A stretch of DNA of 64,000 nt from Chamaecrista fasciculata (Eukaryota > Streptophyta > Magnoliopsida > Fabales > Fabaceae). The notes under the pieces are model-generated. The model did no database searches, was not told the DNA's origin, and saw only the letters and a list, made by a program, of their open reading frames with translations. Made by a program: the position numbers and the translations under genes. The stretch lies in NCBI GenBank assembly GCA_003254925.1, contig QANZ01053186.1:203232-267231 (forward strand), written 5' to 3'. Each line of letters opens with the position of its first letter. Positions within the stretch are counted from its first letter, which is position 1. Positions 34,245 through 47,299 of the stretch are shown piece after piece.

Positions 34245-35489
34245 GTGTTTTTAGTTACTGATGATAAACAATTTTACTCCACTAAAATGATTGATGAGAT
34301 TATCCTTGTATTTGATCCTGAACCTACTAGAAAGTATGTGTGTCTCGTGAAGGTTAATGCAATAGTTATTACTAGTGTTGAGAAATTTGCAGAAAGGAAA
34401 GAGCATGAAGTTGTGAAAATGATAACAGTATCCTATTGTGTTGGATTAATTGGTATCAATTGTTTTGTTTATGTGAATGACCAGAACTTCTACAAGCTTG
34501 CTCAAATTTTGGTTAAAAATAAAATTGGGATTGAAGTCAGGATTACACTAACCTATTCTAAGGGTATGAAATTCATGACAGTGAGTGCTAATAATCTTGG
34601 AAACTCATATGGAGACATGGAATATGGAAATGTTGTGGATAAAATTGGATTCGAAGTTGGAGCCACTCTAGTTCATTTTTTCGAGATCATGAAGGTTCCA
34701 AAGCCAATGTATGACGCATACATTGTGGCCATGATTGTGAAATCAGTAACAGATGGAATTTATGTGATAGTGAAGCTACACAAGCTTAAGCCACGGGGTG
34801 TTATTATTGATGTTTCCAAGGAGTATGCTCTGTGCTCTACCAACTTGGGTTGCTTAATTAATCTCATCCATGATAGTGGGCTGTCACAAGCCATATTAGA
34901 TATGACAGGCACCACTTTGATTCAAACCTATCACTTTGCTTCATTAGTTTCACTCCAAGTGCAGTTTCAGAATTGTATTCTAGATGGGTTCCTTGTGGCT
35001 TGGGTGTTTGTCCCATGTGGTGCTTCAATGATAACTTCTGATTTCTTCCAAGATTATATAGAAATTGAAGTGGTGCTCCTCACTCATAGAAATTTTGTTG
35101 AGTGGGTAAGAGATGTGGAACATAAATTGCACAACAAGACATATCATGTTCTATTTGCATTGATACTTGAGGTTTTAATTTTCAAAATAGTTGTCATTAC
35201 TATTTTTGATCCAGGAGGGTTCTATCTATTGCATAATGAGGATGTAGAACCAAAGGTGAAGGTGTTAGCTAGAAGTGTTTCTAAGTTTCATGCCATGGAA
35301 CGAAGAGACATTTCTGATGTTCAACCCAATAATGTACTGCTGTCTAGTTGGGGTTGCATATCTAGCTTATGGTTGCTACTATCATTCTATTATATCAGTG
35401 TTCTATTTCCCTGCAATATAGAGCAGTGCAACCTCTCTTTTTCTCAAATTTCAACCTTGAGGACAAGGTTGTTTTGGAGGGCAATGTAA
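34245..35489 (+). CDS. 414-codon ORF of unknown nature in the gypsy element
   Basis: A long open frame with even hydrophobic content and no stop for 1.24 kb, opening in the -1 frame at the T-run (tgtttttag) where the gag frame ends. I recognise no RT, RNase H, integrase, protease or zinc-knuckle motif (no YxDD, no HHCC). The last 50 codons lose frame against a gypsy-pol-like tail: NLEDKVVLEG is in another frame at about 35443-35475. It may be a highly decayed pol, an extra (non-gag/pol) ORF of a plant gypsy lineage, or a captured host sequence. No function is assigned, and there is no evidence that it is expressed. Confidence 0.5.
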   Translation: MFLVTDDKQFYSTKMIDEIILVFDPEPTRKYVCLVKVNAIVITSVEKFAERKEHEVVKMITVSYCVGLIGINCFVYVNDQNFYKLAQILVKNKIGIEVRITLTYSKGMKFMTVSANNLGNSYGDMEYGNVVDKIGFEVGATLVHFFEIMKVPKPMYDAYIVAMIVKSVTDGIYVIVKLHKLKPRGVIIDVSKEYALCSTNLGCLINLIHDSGLSQAILDMTGTTLIQTYHFASLVSLQVQFQNCILDGFLVAWVFVPCGASMITSDFFQDYIEIEVVLLTHRNFVEWVRDVEHKLHNKTYHVLFALILEVLIFKIVVITIFDPGGFYLLHNEDVEPKVKVLARSVSKFHAMERRDISDVQPNNVLLSSWGCISSLWLLLSFYYISVLFPCNIEQCNLSFSQISTLRTRLFWRAM

Positions 35490-35908
35490 TGATACGACAG
35501 TTGGCAAGGTTGGTGACTTGGATGCTAGCTTGGAAGCCACTTCAGCAACAAAGGTGGATGCTGACACAGAGAAGAAGGAAGAGAAACGTGCTGAGTATGC
35601 AACTCACGTGTCAGGGTGAACAAGAGACTATCACATGTATTGCCCATCGCCAATTTCAAGAGGGGATCAAAGTTGTTATGAAACTGAATCTGTTATGCCT
35701 TTATCTTTAGCTGTATAAATAGAATAATGTGGTGTATAGGAATTAAGATGAATTTGATTAAGACTTTGTCTTGGAGTTTGCACCGACTCGAATAGGTGCC
35801 TGGTCTTGTATATTTCCCAATTCTTCCAGGGATTTGATACTACATCCTCCATTTGATTCCATTTCTCTGCTTTCCACTTTATCAATTTCTCTAATATGTA
35901 TCATAGTT

Positions 35909-38900
35909 ATTCTCTTATTTTCTATTTAACTTATGTCTACCTGCCATTCAAACAAAAAGAAAATAATAAAAATTGTTTTGTTTTTGGGGTGTTTTAATGA
36001 GTCCCCTAATCGGACAATTAATGACAGGTGACCCAACCCCATATTCAAAAGGCCCAGGAAATATGACCAAAAGAGCCCAATAAAATAAATACAAAACAAA
36101 GATGTCCAACTACACAGGGGTTGAGAACAAAAAACCAACTACAACAAGTGAGTAGAAGGTTTTATGTGTGTGGCCCAAAAACAAAAGAAGAGAAGGTTTA
36201 ATATAGATTTGTTGTTAAAGAAGTTAATCATTCAAACGTGAGTTTAGTTACAATTTGGAAGTTATGAGGTGATTGAATATTGGGGTCCAATCATACAGCA
36301 CAAGTTAATAAAAGTGAAAGAGGAGATGGAGGGAGTGGATTAAATGCAAGGGTTGAGAAAGAAAGAAAGGAAGAGATGCAGAAAGACGAAGGCGGTATTA
36401 GTCGGAGTTTGGAAGGAAGAAAAAACATACGTGACAGTGGAGCCCACAGTACAACAATATTATTAAGCAGAGTTAGTTTGTGTGTGTGAGAGAGAGTGGT
36501 TGGAGAAATGAGTTGAAATGGGATGCAGCGAAGAGTGTGGCTTAAGGTGGATTGAGAGCTACGAAAGGCCTAGTATTAAACTACTAATTACTTCTCATCT
36601 CAATTCCACAATTCCGACTTCCATCTTCCGCTGCTTCCGGACTCTATTACGAGGCAGAGTAATCGGAGATGAGGAGGTATGCCAAATGCGGAGACCAGAA
36701 GATTAAGCTTTTCAATCTCTTCCTCTCACAAACCAAAACATGTTGGAATTTTTGTATGGATTAGCATTAATCTATTGTAATATTAATACCTGTGTTTAGT
36801 GATAGTGATAAGTAATTAATTTATCATAAGTCTGAATAAGAATAGATTGGGTTCATATTACTTGTGATAATTCGTGATGGGTTGGATTATCACAAGCCTT
36901 CCGAGACCGGGCTAAGAACCCCCAAACCATGTCCGAAGAGTATTAGTAATTATCCCATTGAATTACTAATGTATATATGGAGTTTGTTTGTTAAGGGACT
37001 CTTTTGTAATTATGTTCAAGGACCACTTTGTAATATTCACTAATTAGTGAATTTGGCTATATATATATATATATATAGCAAATGTGTTTTCATACAGGAG
37101 GTTCACATTTTGCCACTTTGGTCCCTTCTTTTCTTCAAAAACTTTGACAACTCTATCTTGGCTCACACTTTGGATTAGTGGTTTGAAGATCTTAGCTCCA
37201 TGCAAGATCAATTTTAACTCCAGATTAGTGGTTTCATCTCCCACATCTTGGATTTATATATGAAAATTGCACAAAAACAAGGAAGCCAAACAAGGCCAAA
37301 AACTATCATTTTTGCACGAATTTGAGCTCGATTTGGCTAAGCTTTTTCATGAATTTTGATGGTTTCATGACTTAAATTTATTTTCATGAATCAATTTCAA
37401 AAGATCAAGCTCAAAAACGCCCAAAAAAACGATTTTGATGTTTATTCTTCGTTTGAATATCATATATACAGATAACAATTGTTCTAAAATAAGCAAATAA
37501 CATTATGCTTATATAATATTCTATTTGGAGATAAATAACTTCTTCTTTCACAAGTCGTTTATTTTATAACCATCTTTCAACAAATTGGATTTTCTCAATT
37601 CAAGTGAAAGGTATTCTGATCTTCTTATTTTCTAATTCTCTTTTTATTTATTTTTCTGTATTTCTACCTCTATTTTGATGGGAAACACGTGTATTGTTAT
37701 TTTTTGGTAAAAAAGAAAAACAGAAAACACGCACACAATAATGTTAGTGTAATCATGAATCATCACTAAGGTTTTCATGCCAGACGCCTAACCTAAAAGC
37801 GAAAAAAATTGAAGTCTTTTTTTTATTTTTTTTGGAGTATTAGTAAACTCTGAATGTGCAGTAGTTTGTTTTGATGCATTACTATTCTATAGGTCGTCGT
37901 CATCTAGACCTATAACTGAATTGGGCCTGCCTTAGTGGGCCCAATTTAGAAGTTTTTGTGGTTCTGTGTCAACATAAACTCAGTGGTGGGAGGTGTAGTG
38001 TAACTAAAAGAATTCATTCTTGCAACTCTAATAATTTTCACATCGTGATTTTTTTTTTCTGAGAACATGAGCTACACTGAGAGAATCACGTTAAACTCAT
38101 AATTTTCTCGTTACTTTGATCAGTGGTTCGTTCAGAGACCTTGAAATCCTATTATCCTAACTAGTATTAGCATGGATGTTTGTAGTCTAGTTTCTATGAT
38201 TAAGTGAGAGATTAAGTGAGCGTCTCAGACAATGGCAACCAAAATACTCACCAGTCACCACTAAATCATATAGAATTTGCGATTCGGTCTCATGAGTCAC
38301 AAGAAATTAACAATTCAGAATAAGCAAACTTGTTGGATGAATACAAGTTGTTATGGGTACACATTCTAAAGTTGGAAAATGAGGCATTTTCAGCATTTGT
38401 CAAGTAAAATATATATTCTAACTAGAACTTCAAGAGAATATTGCAATGACAAGTTCCATGAGTTATGAAACAAGGAGGAAGTAGTGAAATTCCACCAACA
38501 TTACAAAATGGTATGTAACAAATTGTATACATTTGGACGCTCTGATAGAACACGAAACATTCTCTTAAATGCTGGTGTGAGCAAAAATTTTTGGACAGAT
38601 GATCACCATAGTTGATTACTTGATCAACAATCCCCATCTACAATTATAAAAAACAACATACTAACCAAAATTTATGAACAAACAATACATATATTGTATT
38701 AAGATACAAAACACTAGCGTCTATATAACCTTATATACACCAACTAACAAGGAGCATGACTCAAAAAAAAAAAAAAAAAAAAAAACAAACAGTATACAAC
38801 TAAAATTTTGAGAACAACAGTATCAATTATTCTTCAAACTCTACATTTGAAATACATCACGCATTGGATTTAAGGCCCCTCTGCTGGTATGCTTTTACAT

Positions 38901-38976
38901 GCAATAGACAACTTATTTGTGTTTTGATGTCAGCAATGAAAAAGAGGGTCAAAAATACATTTACTTGCTTGTTACT
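35909..38976. other. Intergenic DNA, possible solo LTR
   Basis: A copia-like LTR start TGTTGGAATTTTTG lies at 36740, followed by a TA microsatellite (37062-37078) that would act as a TATA region, but no second LTR, target duplication or PBS is found. The frame at 36518-36706 has no homology. A poly-A tract lies at 38764-38784. The last few hundred bases are the 3' side of the QWRF gene. Confidence 0.5.
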
Positions 38977-41900
38977 TTAAATGTTGGGCTTTTGGGGTAA
39001 GCATTTCCACTGTAAAATATGTGTTCTCATGCTACGCTCTGAAACCTGCCGACGAGAAAGCTCCATTGTTTAGTTAGAGAAACAAGTCCATCAACTTCAA
39101 ATGATAGTCTAAGAAAAAATGAGTACACTTAATTAAAATTTCAACACATGTGAGATCAATATACAAAATTTACCTGCAAGGCTGCAGTGATTGACAAAAG
39201 ATCTTTGCACTCATCCAGCAAAACAAGCTCCTTTGCACTTAAATTTGCGGCTTCAACCACTAATGAGTTTACATGTCCAACCTATATATGTTGCAAATAT
39301 TTTAGCACATAAACGCAAGTGCCTAATCTAATCTACTTTCAGAAGTATCTAATGTAAACATGAGAAGGCCGATAAAGAAGATAAAAGGAAAAATAGAGAA
39401 GAAAAGTGTAAATTACTTTTTATCCTCCTCTGTTTTTCTGCCTAGCGTGGGGTTTACTTAACAATTTTGACAAGCAATTCCATTGAGTGGCAAGCATAAC
39501 AAACATTACATTTCTTCGCATGTTTTGCATATTTTGAGTGTTTCTGGGAGCACCATATACAATACTAAATGCAAGTGTGCCAAAACTCTTGGGAGTTGGG
39601 ACCATGCTGACAAAAAATTCTGCATTTTGCCTTTCTTGAGTTTCTTCTATTTATATGCACATGGGCAAGGATAGACAAATATGGAGAAAGGTTTAAGAAT
39701 AAATACTTCTGCACTCAATATGAACTGTGAAGTCTTCAGATGGTGTATCTATTAACAGTTCTGGAATATATTTCGATTTAGTAACTGCTCATCTAGCGTC
39801 CGTGATGAGGCTAATTAATATATTCAGATTATGCCACATTAGGTAATATTTTAAAGTCTCTCTCTCTGACTCTCAGTTGGCCACAATACATGGCAGCACA
39901 GTTAAATTCTAGTCATTTGCTAAAAAGATTCAGAGGGAAGAAAAAGTAGAGAAGCATCTGCTAAGCACATTATAAGCTCGTTTGGATGAATTCATGCTAT
40001 GCAAGAGTTTCGATCATCTATATATGTATAACTACCAATAAATCCTAGTATGACCTCCCATACAATCGCCCTGAATTCTTTCCACATGGCTTGCTCCAAA
40101 GATCCTTGCATGGACCCTCTAGACCTTCATACACTGAAAATCAATCAATAATTGAAATCTCCCAAACGCATAGTATGGTCCCCTAATATTAGGGATATCA
40201 CCCTAAAGTAACCTCTCATCCTTCATATATATAATCAGTTAATCACCCCATGTAAATCCTAGGTACGCATGTACTTTCCCACTTTATTACGGCATTCACC
40301 TCTAGTTACCATACTGACTTAAGCAACAGAGGTGTCTCATGGCCACCATCATTATGCATTCTTGCAAGCACACATTCTTGCAACCTACCTAGAATTAGGT
40401 AAGACTACCTTAGGTAAGAACTTAGTTCATCATCCAACCTATGATATTTTACAACAATAATCACGTAGGGAGATATGTATTGACTCTCAAACCTCAAGTA
40501 ACAATTTGTCAGTGAACATAACCTTATGCAAGATCTATTAAATGAGGAAGGGACTAATAAAGAGCATAAAATATACCTTTGGAGACAAGAGGCATATAGA
40601 GGACGCCATTGCCTGCATCACGTCCATTGCAGAACAAATGGCATCCTTCACATTCAGCACATCAGCCTGAAGTAAAATACAGAGCTTTCTTTTCATATTC
40701 ATACCATAATATGCTTATATAAACAATTGATATGTCAATACCAATAACCGTTAAAAGAATAAATTAGGAACGAACTAAAGGGAAATACCTTGGCCCCACT
40801 AACAACAGGAAGGCGGAGAGTGCTAGCTTTTAAAGCTTCAATAGCTCCTGAGAGTGAACTAGAGTACCCTCGATCCAAAAGAGCCCAATCTTCCAAATAT
40901 GTTATCTACAAGGACGAAATTTCATCAAGAACTTGAGATTTAAGTTTAACATAATGCATATATCACAGAAGCCATGCACGCAATGTTTATTTGTGCATTC
41001 TTTTCAATTTCTATTGACAAACAATACTCGGAGAGGAGAAGAATGTGATAGTGATATTACTCAAAAAGGATTCCAAGGAATTGTCAGTCTCATTTTTCTG
41101 AGATAGGAAGCAAAATGCATATAGATCTTACTTGCTCCTTGAGTATGGAGATTAGCTTGAGATGTTGTTTCAGCAATCTTAACTCCGTTCTTTTGGCTTT
41201 AACAGATTCTCGTATTTTAGAGGTAGCTACCCATGCATCATAAAGGCTTTTCTGTTACAAAGCATAAATAAAATATCTAGGCAAAATTATATATTTTATA
41301 AACAAGCAAAACAATGAAAGAAAACTTAATTTTTAAAAAACCATACCTCCGCATTGAGTCTCTGAGCAGAGAGGGAAGCATCAGCTCTAGCATTTACAAA
41401 TCGCCATTGGAGGAGCTTGTTATAGAGCAGTCTCAGCAAATGTGCATCAACAATCCTGTTCTCCCCAATCTTCCCTCTTCGAACATCAACAACAAAACTC
41501 AGAATAGAAGGTACGTTGCTCAACCTATTACTCATCACTCGAGATGGGCTCATACCCCTCATAGGGGACGATAAGGATGACGTGGCCAGCTTACTTGGTG
41601 AAGCAGCTCGTATAGGAGAACTCATAACTTTTCTGGGTGATGTTATGGGACTATCAAGACTCAACCTTTTAGGATTGAGATGCTTCGGGGAAGCCATTGT
41701 TTTAATATTATTACCAGAATTTCTTGACGATGGTGATGCAGGGTCTGTTTGTTGCTGCATTCTATTGTTTGCTTCTTGCCAGAATCTTGCAGGCACCATA
41801 GAAGAATTTCCATGTCCTAATTCCTCATAAGAACTACCAGATGACACACTTTCGTTGTCAGAAGGAATTATGAGCTCAGATCCACCAACGTTCTTCCTTT

Positions 41901-42561
41901 CTTCAACATCTTCCATCAAATTCCGCCGCGTTCTTCCCGGCCACCGGTGCTGATCCGCCGGCCGTGAATTTTCAGTCTGACCGGGAATTCCACTTCTTCC
42001 CTTTGACGGCGGCGTTGTGGGTTTTCTTCTCTCCGGCGTAATCTTCCTCAAATTTGGTGAAGGTGCTGGCTTCTCCTTGCTGACCTGGATCGAGAATGAC
42101 TCACCCTGAAACGAAACCGCCAAGCTCCTCGTCGACGTGAAAAGCATCTTCTGAGCCGCCGTCGTCGTCGGCGGCGGCGTAGTATTACCGGCGGCCCCAC
42201 CGTTTCCAAAATAGGAAGACTTAACCCGAGGATTGGCGGGTCGGGTTCGCTCCACTGAGAAAGAGCGCTTAGGCATTGATTGGGTCGTCGGCGACGGCTT
42301 CGGAGTCGTCACCATAGACGGTGAATTCATGGTTCTGGACAAAAGGGGCGAATGAGAACGTCTAGAAATTGAAGAGGAGGAAGAGGAAGAAGAAGAAGAC
42401 ATATAACGAGAAGTGATTTTTTGAGGTTTGCGAGGAGAGAGTGCATTGTCGGATTCCGAGGGTAACAGAGGATGCCTTGCAGTTGCAGGATTTGCTTTCG
42501 CTGTGGTCTTGGGGTTTATCGCCGTAGTAGTAGTAGTACTATTAGATATTGCGGTCACCAT
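38977..42561 (-). CDS. QWRF motif protein (augmin subunit 8-like / SCO3 family), 6 exons
   Basis: Minus-strand exons 42561-41347, 41251-41132, 40905-40789, 40666-40577, 39281-39174 and 39045-38977; all GT-AG, all exon lengths multiples of three, total 572 residues. The first 360 residues are Ser/Pro/Arg-rich low complexity (basic, microtubule-binding type). Then follow LQWRF at about 384-388, the namesake QWRF motif, and a helical domain (DUF566) through exons 2-6 with [27 protein letters not shown] and [12 protein letters not shown]. The family includes Arabidopsis SCO3/QWRF1 and AUG8/EDE1, which bind microtubules via the augmin complex and help spindle or cortical array nucleation. The start is the ATG at 42561; the frame is open upstream only by a non-ATG codon. 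Somewhat shorter than Arabidopsis SCO3. Confidence 0.94.
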
Positions 42562-43140
42562 TGTTGTGTTATATATAATCGAAAACAATTCGCATCTCGT
42601 CCTTGAAATTCACGCTCAAATCCCAAATTCCGAGCACCTAATTAAATTAAATTACCCCACTAAAGAAGAAACAAAAGCTAATCCAATTCAATATGGATGG
42701 AGAAGAAGAAGATGAGGAAATTATGGGTGAATTTAAAAGGGGTTTGGGTTTTGAGGTTCATTTGCTTCATTGTTGGTTTGTTGAAAGATATGAATGAACG
42801 AAGGATGGGTAATATGACCGTTGGGCTTTGCCGGCGATTATATTACCTGCTTTTTTTTGTTTCGGTAGAGAAATCTACAATTGACTAATGACTTGGTAAT
42901 TCGTAAGGAATGAAGAGAGAGATTTGAGAGTATAACTGTCGTAATAGTCACTGTTGAGAATTTCACTAAGGCCCACGCGCGGCGTTGGAGAGTATAACTA
43001 CACTCGCCTTGTTTTTTTTTTTTTTGACTAATCTGTGAGGTTGAGAGGTGGGAAGTGGAAACGATGTCGCGTGGGCATTGACAAGTGGAAATGACATCAG
43101 TACGTGGAGTTGAACTCTCTTATTAAGTTGTCAAAAGTAG
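42562..43140. other. Upstream region of the QWRF gene
   Basis: Presumed promoter and 5' leader on the minus strand, with a poly-T tract near 43012-43025. Small plus-strand frames here overlap the leader and are not supported. Confidence 0.5.
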
Positions 43141-43144
43141 TAAT

Positions 43145-43350
43145 AAGGTTAAAATCTCATTTTGATCCTTAAACTATGGAATAAGTTTCATTTTGATTCA
43201 AAATTGTTTTTTTATTCTATTTTGATCCTCAAACTTTCACATTTGTTCCATTTTAAAATGTGAAAGTTTGAAAAACAAAACAGAATAAAAAATAATTTTA
43301 AGATCAAGATGAAACTTATTCCATAATTTGAGGACCAAAATGAGTATTTG
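43145..43350. mobile_element. Short foldback element
   Basis: Left part (ttttgatccttaaactatgg) is mirrored by the right (ccataatttgaggaccaaaa), with internal 'ctttcacatttg' mirrored by 'aaatgtgaaag'. About 200 bp, no target duplication clear. Confidence 0.6.
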
Positions 43351-46300
43351 ACTAATAATAATAAAAAAATTCCACTTCTGACTTCTCCAAACCAAAATAG
43401 AATCTTAATTGGATACCATTTTGCTAATAAATTTAATCGTAAAGACGTTACGCAAACGACACTCCATAGTCCATAAGTCGCTAATATCTGTTTGGATATG
43501 TGGAAAAAAAGGTCTATTATGGAAGTGCTTAAGAAACGGTTATCTCAACAGAAAACAAATATGAGTAGAATTACGGAGATATAGATTGCGTTTATGTTAA
43601 GGATTTAAAGTCTTGAGTATATGTAGTAAGAAAATATAAATATGAATTATTATTTTAATTATTTGTACTTACTGTAATTGAAAGAAAGCCAAGAAAAAAA
43701 ACTAGGGCCTAATAAATTGTAAAAGCTGTAATAAGTTTTTAATTTCTGATATTAACTAAATATGATAAAATGGCTGCGGATAAAATTGAAATGACAACAG
43801 AAGCTGAAATAAAATAAAGTATAAACAAGTGAATTGCCGTTATTATGATTTAACTTAAAACTTTGGGCTTCGTTATCAAGAAACATACGAGTTCTTGTTT
43901 CTTTTTTATTTAGGTTTATTTATGCGAAAGTTATGAAAAAGAAGATTGACAAGAAAGAGAAGAAAGAAAGGAAGAGAAAGTAAGGGTGTCAGGGTGATAC
44001 CCTCTAAAGTTAAGATTAATTAATTTTTTCTTTTGGGTTTCGTTTTTCTGTAATTCATCATTAATTAGATCAAAGGAATTTTGTTGTATAACATTTGCAT
44101 CATCCTGTGTCAATCTTTTGCTTCCAAATTTAGATTAGAAAAAAACGCATTGTTTTCATTAGCAAAATAAACCAACTATGGACAAATTGAAATGCAAAGG
44201 ATCTATTATAATCTACCCTGAAACTATTAAGGACGGGAATGTTAAAATGTATTTACATCCAATAATTCATTCATCCTTACCTTATAAATAAATGATTGTC
44301 TCTTGCGCAACTATAGACGTTACTTTCATATTCGATTTTAGGAAAATCTGTCTCCAAGAAACTAAGTTGGGTAAAGAAGACTGAGAAATGAAAAGGATGA
44401 CCAAGATAAGCATTAAGTTTTTGTGTTAGATATGTATCCAAGAATTCATTCTAATTAACCAAATCACAACAGTTCCTTTGGGTTTCAGGAAGTATACAGT
44501 AAGCGTAGGCTGAGGCAGTGGAAGTGCAAGGTATAAGTGAATTAATGCATACTTCTAAGCAAAAGAGATCGTACAAATTACTTTAAAATTGAAGAAGGGA
44601 ACAACTAACAAGTAACTACTTGTCTACTATAACTTAATCCAATGGCTAATAAGCATGAAAAGGACGAAACCTTGTTTATCATGACTTATAAACACTCCCC
44701 TTTTTTAAAGAATTCAATTCCCAAGTCTTCTTTCACTATATGTTTGGGGACATCTTTTCACCAAACTCTATAATGGTATAGCAAGAGTGAGTAAGATATT
44801 TCAGATTCCAAGAAAATCTCCACACTAACCCTTCATTATTAGAGGATTAAAAAGAAGGGAAAATAATATAATTAAATATTTAGCTGTGTATGAGTTTAAT
44901 TGGAGTTACATGTTTCTGTCCTATGTGATGTGTTAACTGACATTCACTTCCACTTTAATTAAAATTCATCATCACTCTGTGTGGACCATCAGTTAATGTT
45001 CTTATAATTACCACTGTGAAACCAAAGAACCATTCATATCCATACATGATTAGGATTAGGTCCCAGAGATTCACAAATATATGTGGAAACCAAATGATCA
45101 TCATCATGCATGCACTTTTAACGGGTATGTATATACATTACTATAGGACCACTTGGTTAAAGATATCAGCTTTCCTTCTTGGTCACTCCATTCCATTATG
45201 GTTCCTTCTTTTTCCTCGTAAGCTGTCAGCAAACATAAACCCCACCCCCCACCTATAAGTTTTACCATCCAAAATAAAATTAATTGATCATCACAACATC
45301 ATCCATTCTGCCTTATTTGAGAGAAAGATTGTATTAAGCAATCAGGAAAAAGAAGCACCCGGTATTCATTTTATTGATAAGAGATGATGATGATGATGAT
45401 GATGAAAATGTACCTTTCTCAAACATCTCACGGAAAACCATCATTAAGAAAGTCCAGAATATTATATAATACACACACACACACACACGAAATTCTGGGT
45501 ACTTGTGGAATGGAAATGATCAGATTACTGTTTTATTGCAAATGCAATTAGATTAAACACCTACTTTTAAACACAAATAGGGACATCGCTTAGTTGCTAT
45601 GATTTGCAAGCTAAGCAAAAAGCATCGCTTTCTAGGATGCCCCGGCCTATAGTGTCTTTGTTCCTTCCTCTTTTCTGTCTTTCCCTGTGCTCTTGTGGGG
45701 TCCTCCTCTGTTTTTCTTTTTTATTTTTTGGTAAAAAAAGTTTAGAATTATATTCTTTACACTCATCGAAATCAAAATATGCCTTCAGATTTATAGATTA
45801 TCCATCAGTAAAATCCTCATATTAGCTGTGAAATTTGAACTAATGACATTAAAAGTTATGAACTCACTCTTTACCAACTTATCAACATTTGATTCTTCTC
45901 TAATTTTCATCAAGCACTACTTTAGTTCACAAGTGCACACCAACTAAAAGTATTCCGTCAAAGCAAATGCCTCAGTCCAATGATGGTGGAAGGCTAAAAG
46001 ATCAAAACTTGCATACAATTTCATTCACTTTTCTCCGATCCCAAGCACATTCGGCTCTCTCACTTATGTTAATTAATCACAAAGTAATGCGGCTAATGCT
46101 ATGAAACACAAAAGGAGCTATGATTAACTGAAAGTTTCTCCACAGAAAATCTTAATGTGCATAGTCTAGTAAAGTTAATATAATACCCGGAGATTACAAA
46201 TTTAATTACCTGGTAACTGGTAAGCATTAAAGTAACAACACATCTTTACAAAAGAAAAAGGTGGAAGATATTCAAAAGGTATGGAAAGTGAAGAATGTGC

Positions 46301-47299
46301 GTTTGTTGGGGGAATACATGACCATGACCCATGGTCCAAAAAGCGGTCCACTGAAGAACTTAGTGTATAGAGATTAGTTAAAACTTAAACCTTAAAACCA
46401 AACTCTTTCTAACAAATCATGGTTGTTAGGAGATGGAAAGCATCATCACTTGAGAAATACTTAAAGGATTAACATGGTTAGTTAAATTAGCATAATTAAA
46501 CTTTGTTAACTAATGTTTGCAAACTTAAGCATGGTAACTTCAAGAAATGATGTGTTGCTTGCAACGGTGGCTATCACTCCAATACTTGAGATAGCGACAG
46601 ATGAGATTAAAAGAAGGAAGAGTTTCCCCACAGTTATTCTATCTTTACTCTTTAGGTCTAAACTAGGCAGGCATTATAAGGGTTAAAGAAAAGCAAATGA
46701 GAAAAAGAAGAGACAGATACACACTGTGACATGTGGATTGATGCGCCTCTTAACTTACACTCGCACTCATCTTGGAGTAAAGTGAATGGCTGATGATGCT
46801 TTTGACAATCAAACTACACAAGTGGCAATAATGTTAGCTTAAGCAATAAGAGAAAACAAGACAGCATAGTCTAGTGGTCTAGTCCACTCTGGAGCTTTTC
46901 TTTTGTCAATTTTTTTTAGGATTTCCTTACCTGTCTCTGCTTTTGCTGCTATTACTGATAGGAACCCTATAGCCCATACATTGAGTTAGTTAGTGTATGT
47001 ATGATTGTATTATAATTACCCTTTATTTCCTTACGTGTCTCAAAACTCTCACAACTCACACTCAAGAGAGTAGTGGAAGTGATTAAGGGAACACAAGAGA
47101 TGAAGAACTTAGGAATGCTCCACTAAATACTCAATTACCACTCAACTGTTGGTTGGTTACAAATGAATGTCTCTAGTCCTCTTTATAGCCATTCCACCTC
47201 CTTAATGGACGGTGGAGATCTATTTGATCCTACGGTCTATAATTGTCCTCTTCTATACATATCTAGTATGAACATGCAATATCTATACATCTCCATAAT
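43351..47299. other. Intergenic DNA with simple repeats
   Basis: AT-rich spacer with (GAT)n at 45383-45404 and (AC)9 at 45471-45488. Short frames at 43931, 45016 and 45604 are not conserved in any family I know. Confidence 0.55.

Larger units (their letters stand above)
32984..34254 (+). pseudogene. Gag-like ORF of the gypsy element, split by a TRIM insertion
   Basis: The frame is open from 32952 (inside the left LTR); the internal part gives LDASLELILTKLEAFIARLDG-type coiled text. It then carries the core LDFPRFDGTGPLYWLFRAEQ, DQRFAIAAASVEGSAVPWFQ and FTSWSDLAKAVEYHFGPSRF. This is the Retrotrans_gag pattern of Ty3/gypsy elements. The acidic tail reads DDDAEEVLEAE. The TRIM at 33530-33906 interrupts it; with the TRIM and one TSD copy removed, codon GTT GC|G continues in the same frame to a TAG at 34252-34254. 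A zinc knuckle CCHC was not seen. It is the capsid part of an inactive element. Confidence 0.8.
32599..35903 (+). mobile_element. Non-autonomous gypsy-type LTR retrotransposon
   Basis: The left LTR (32599-32983) and right LTR (35490-35903) are direct repeats beginning TGATACGACAGTT, about 94-95% alike by eye. A perfect 5-bp target duplication TAGTT lies at 32594-32598 and 35904-35908. The left LTR lacks the last 19 bp of the right one, probably deleted between two short 'tatca' repeats, and is followed by a PBS-like attggacgcc. The right LTR is preceded by NLEDKVVLEG-like coding text and a purine-rich tract ggagggcaatg. LTRs contain a TATA-like ttataaata. Inside are a gag-like ORF and a second long ORF. 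Protease, reverse transcriptase and integrase are missing, so any movement would have depended on another element. Confidence 0.9.

Noticed and set aside
36518..36706. 62-codon frame MGCSEECGLRW..., possible first exon
   Set aside because: No homologue recognised, no splice partner, and surrounded by LTR-like and AT-rich sequence.
36740..37600. Copia-like solo LTR starting TGTTGGAATTTTTG
   Set aside because: No second end, target duplication or PBS could be located, so it stays only a note in the spacer entry.
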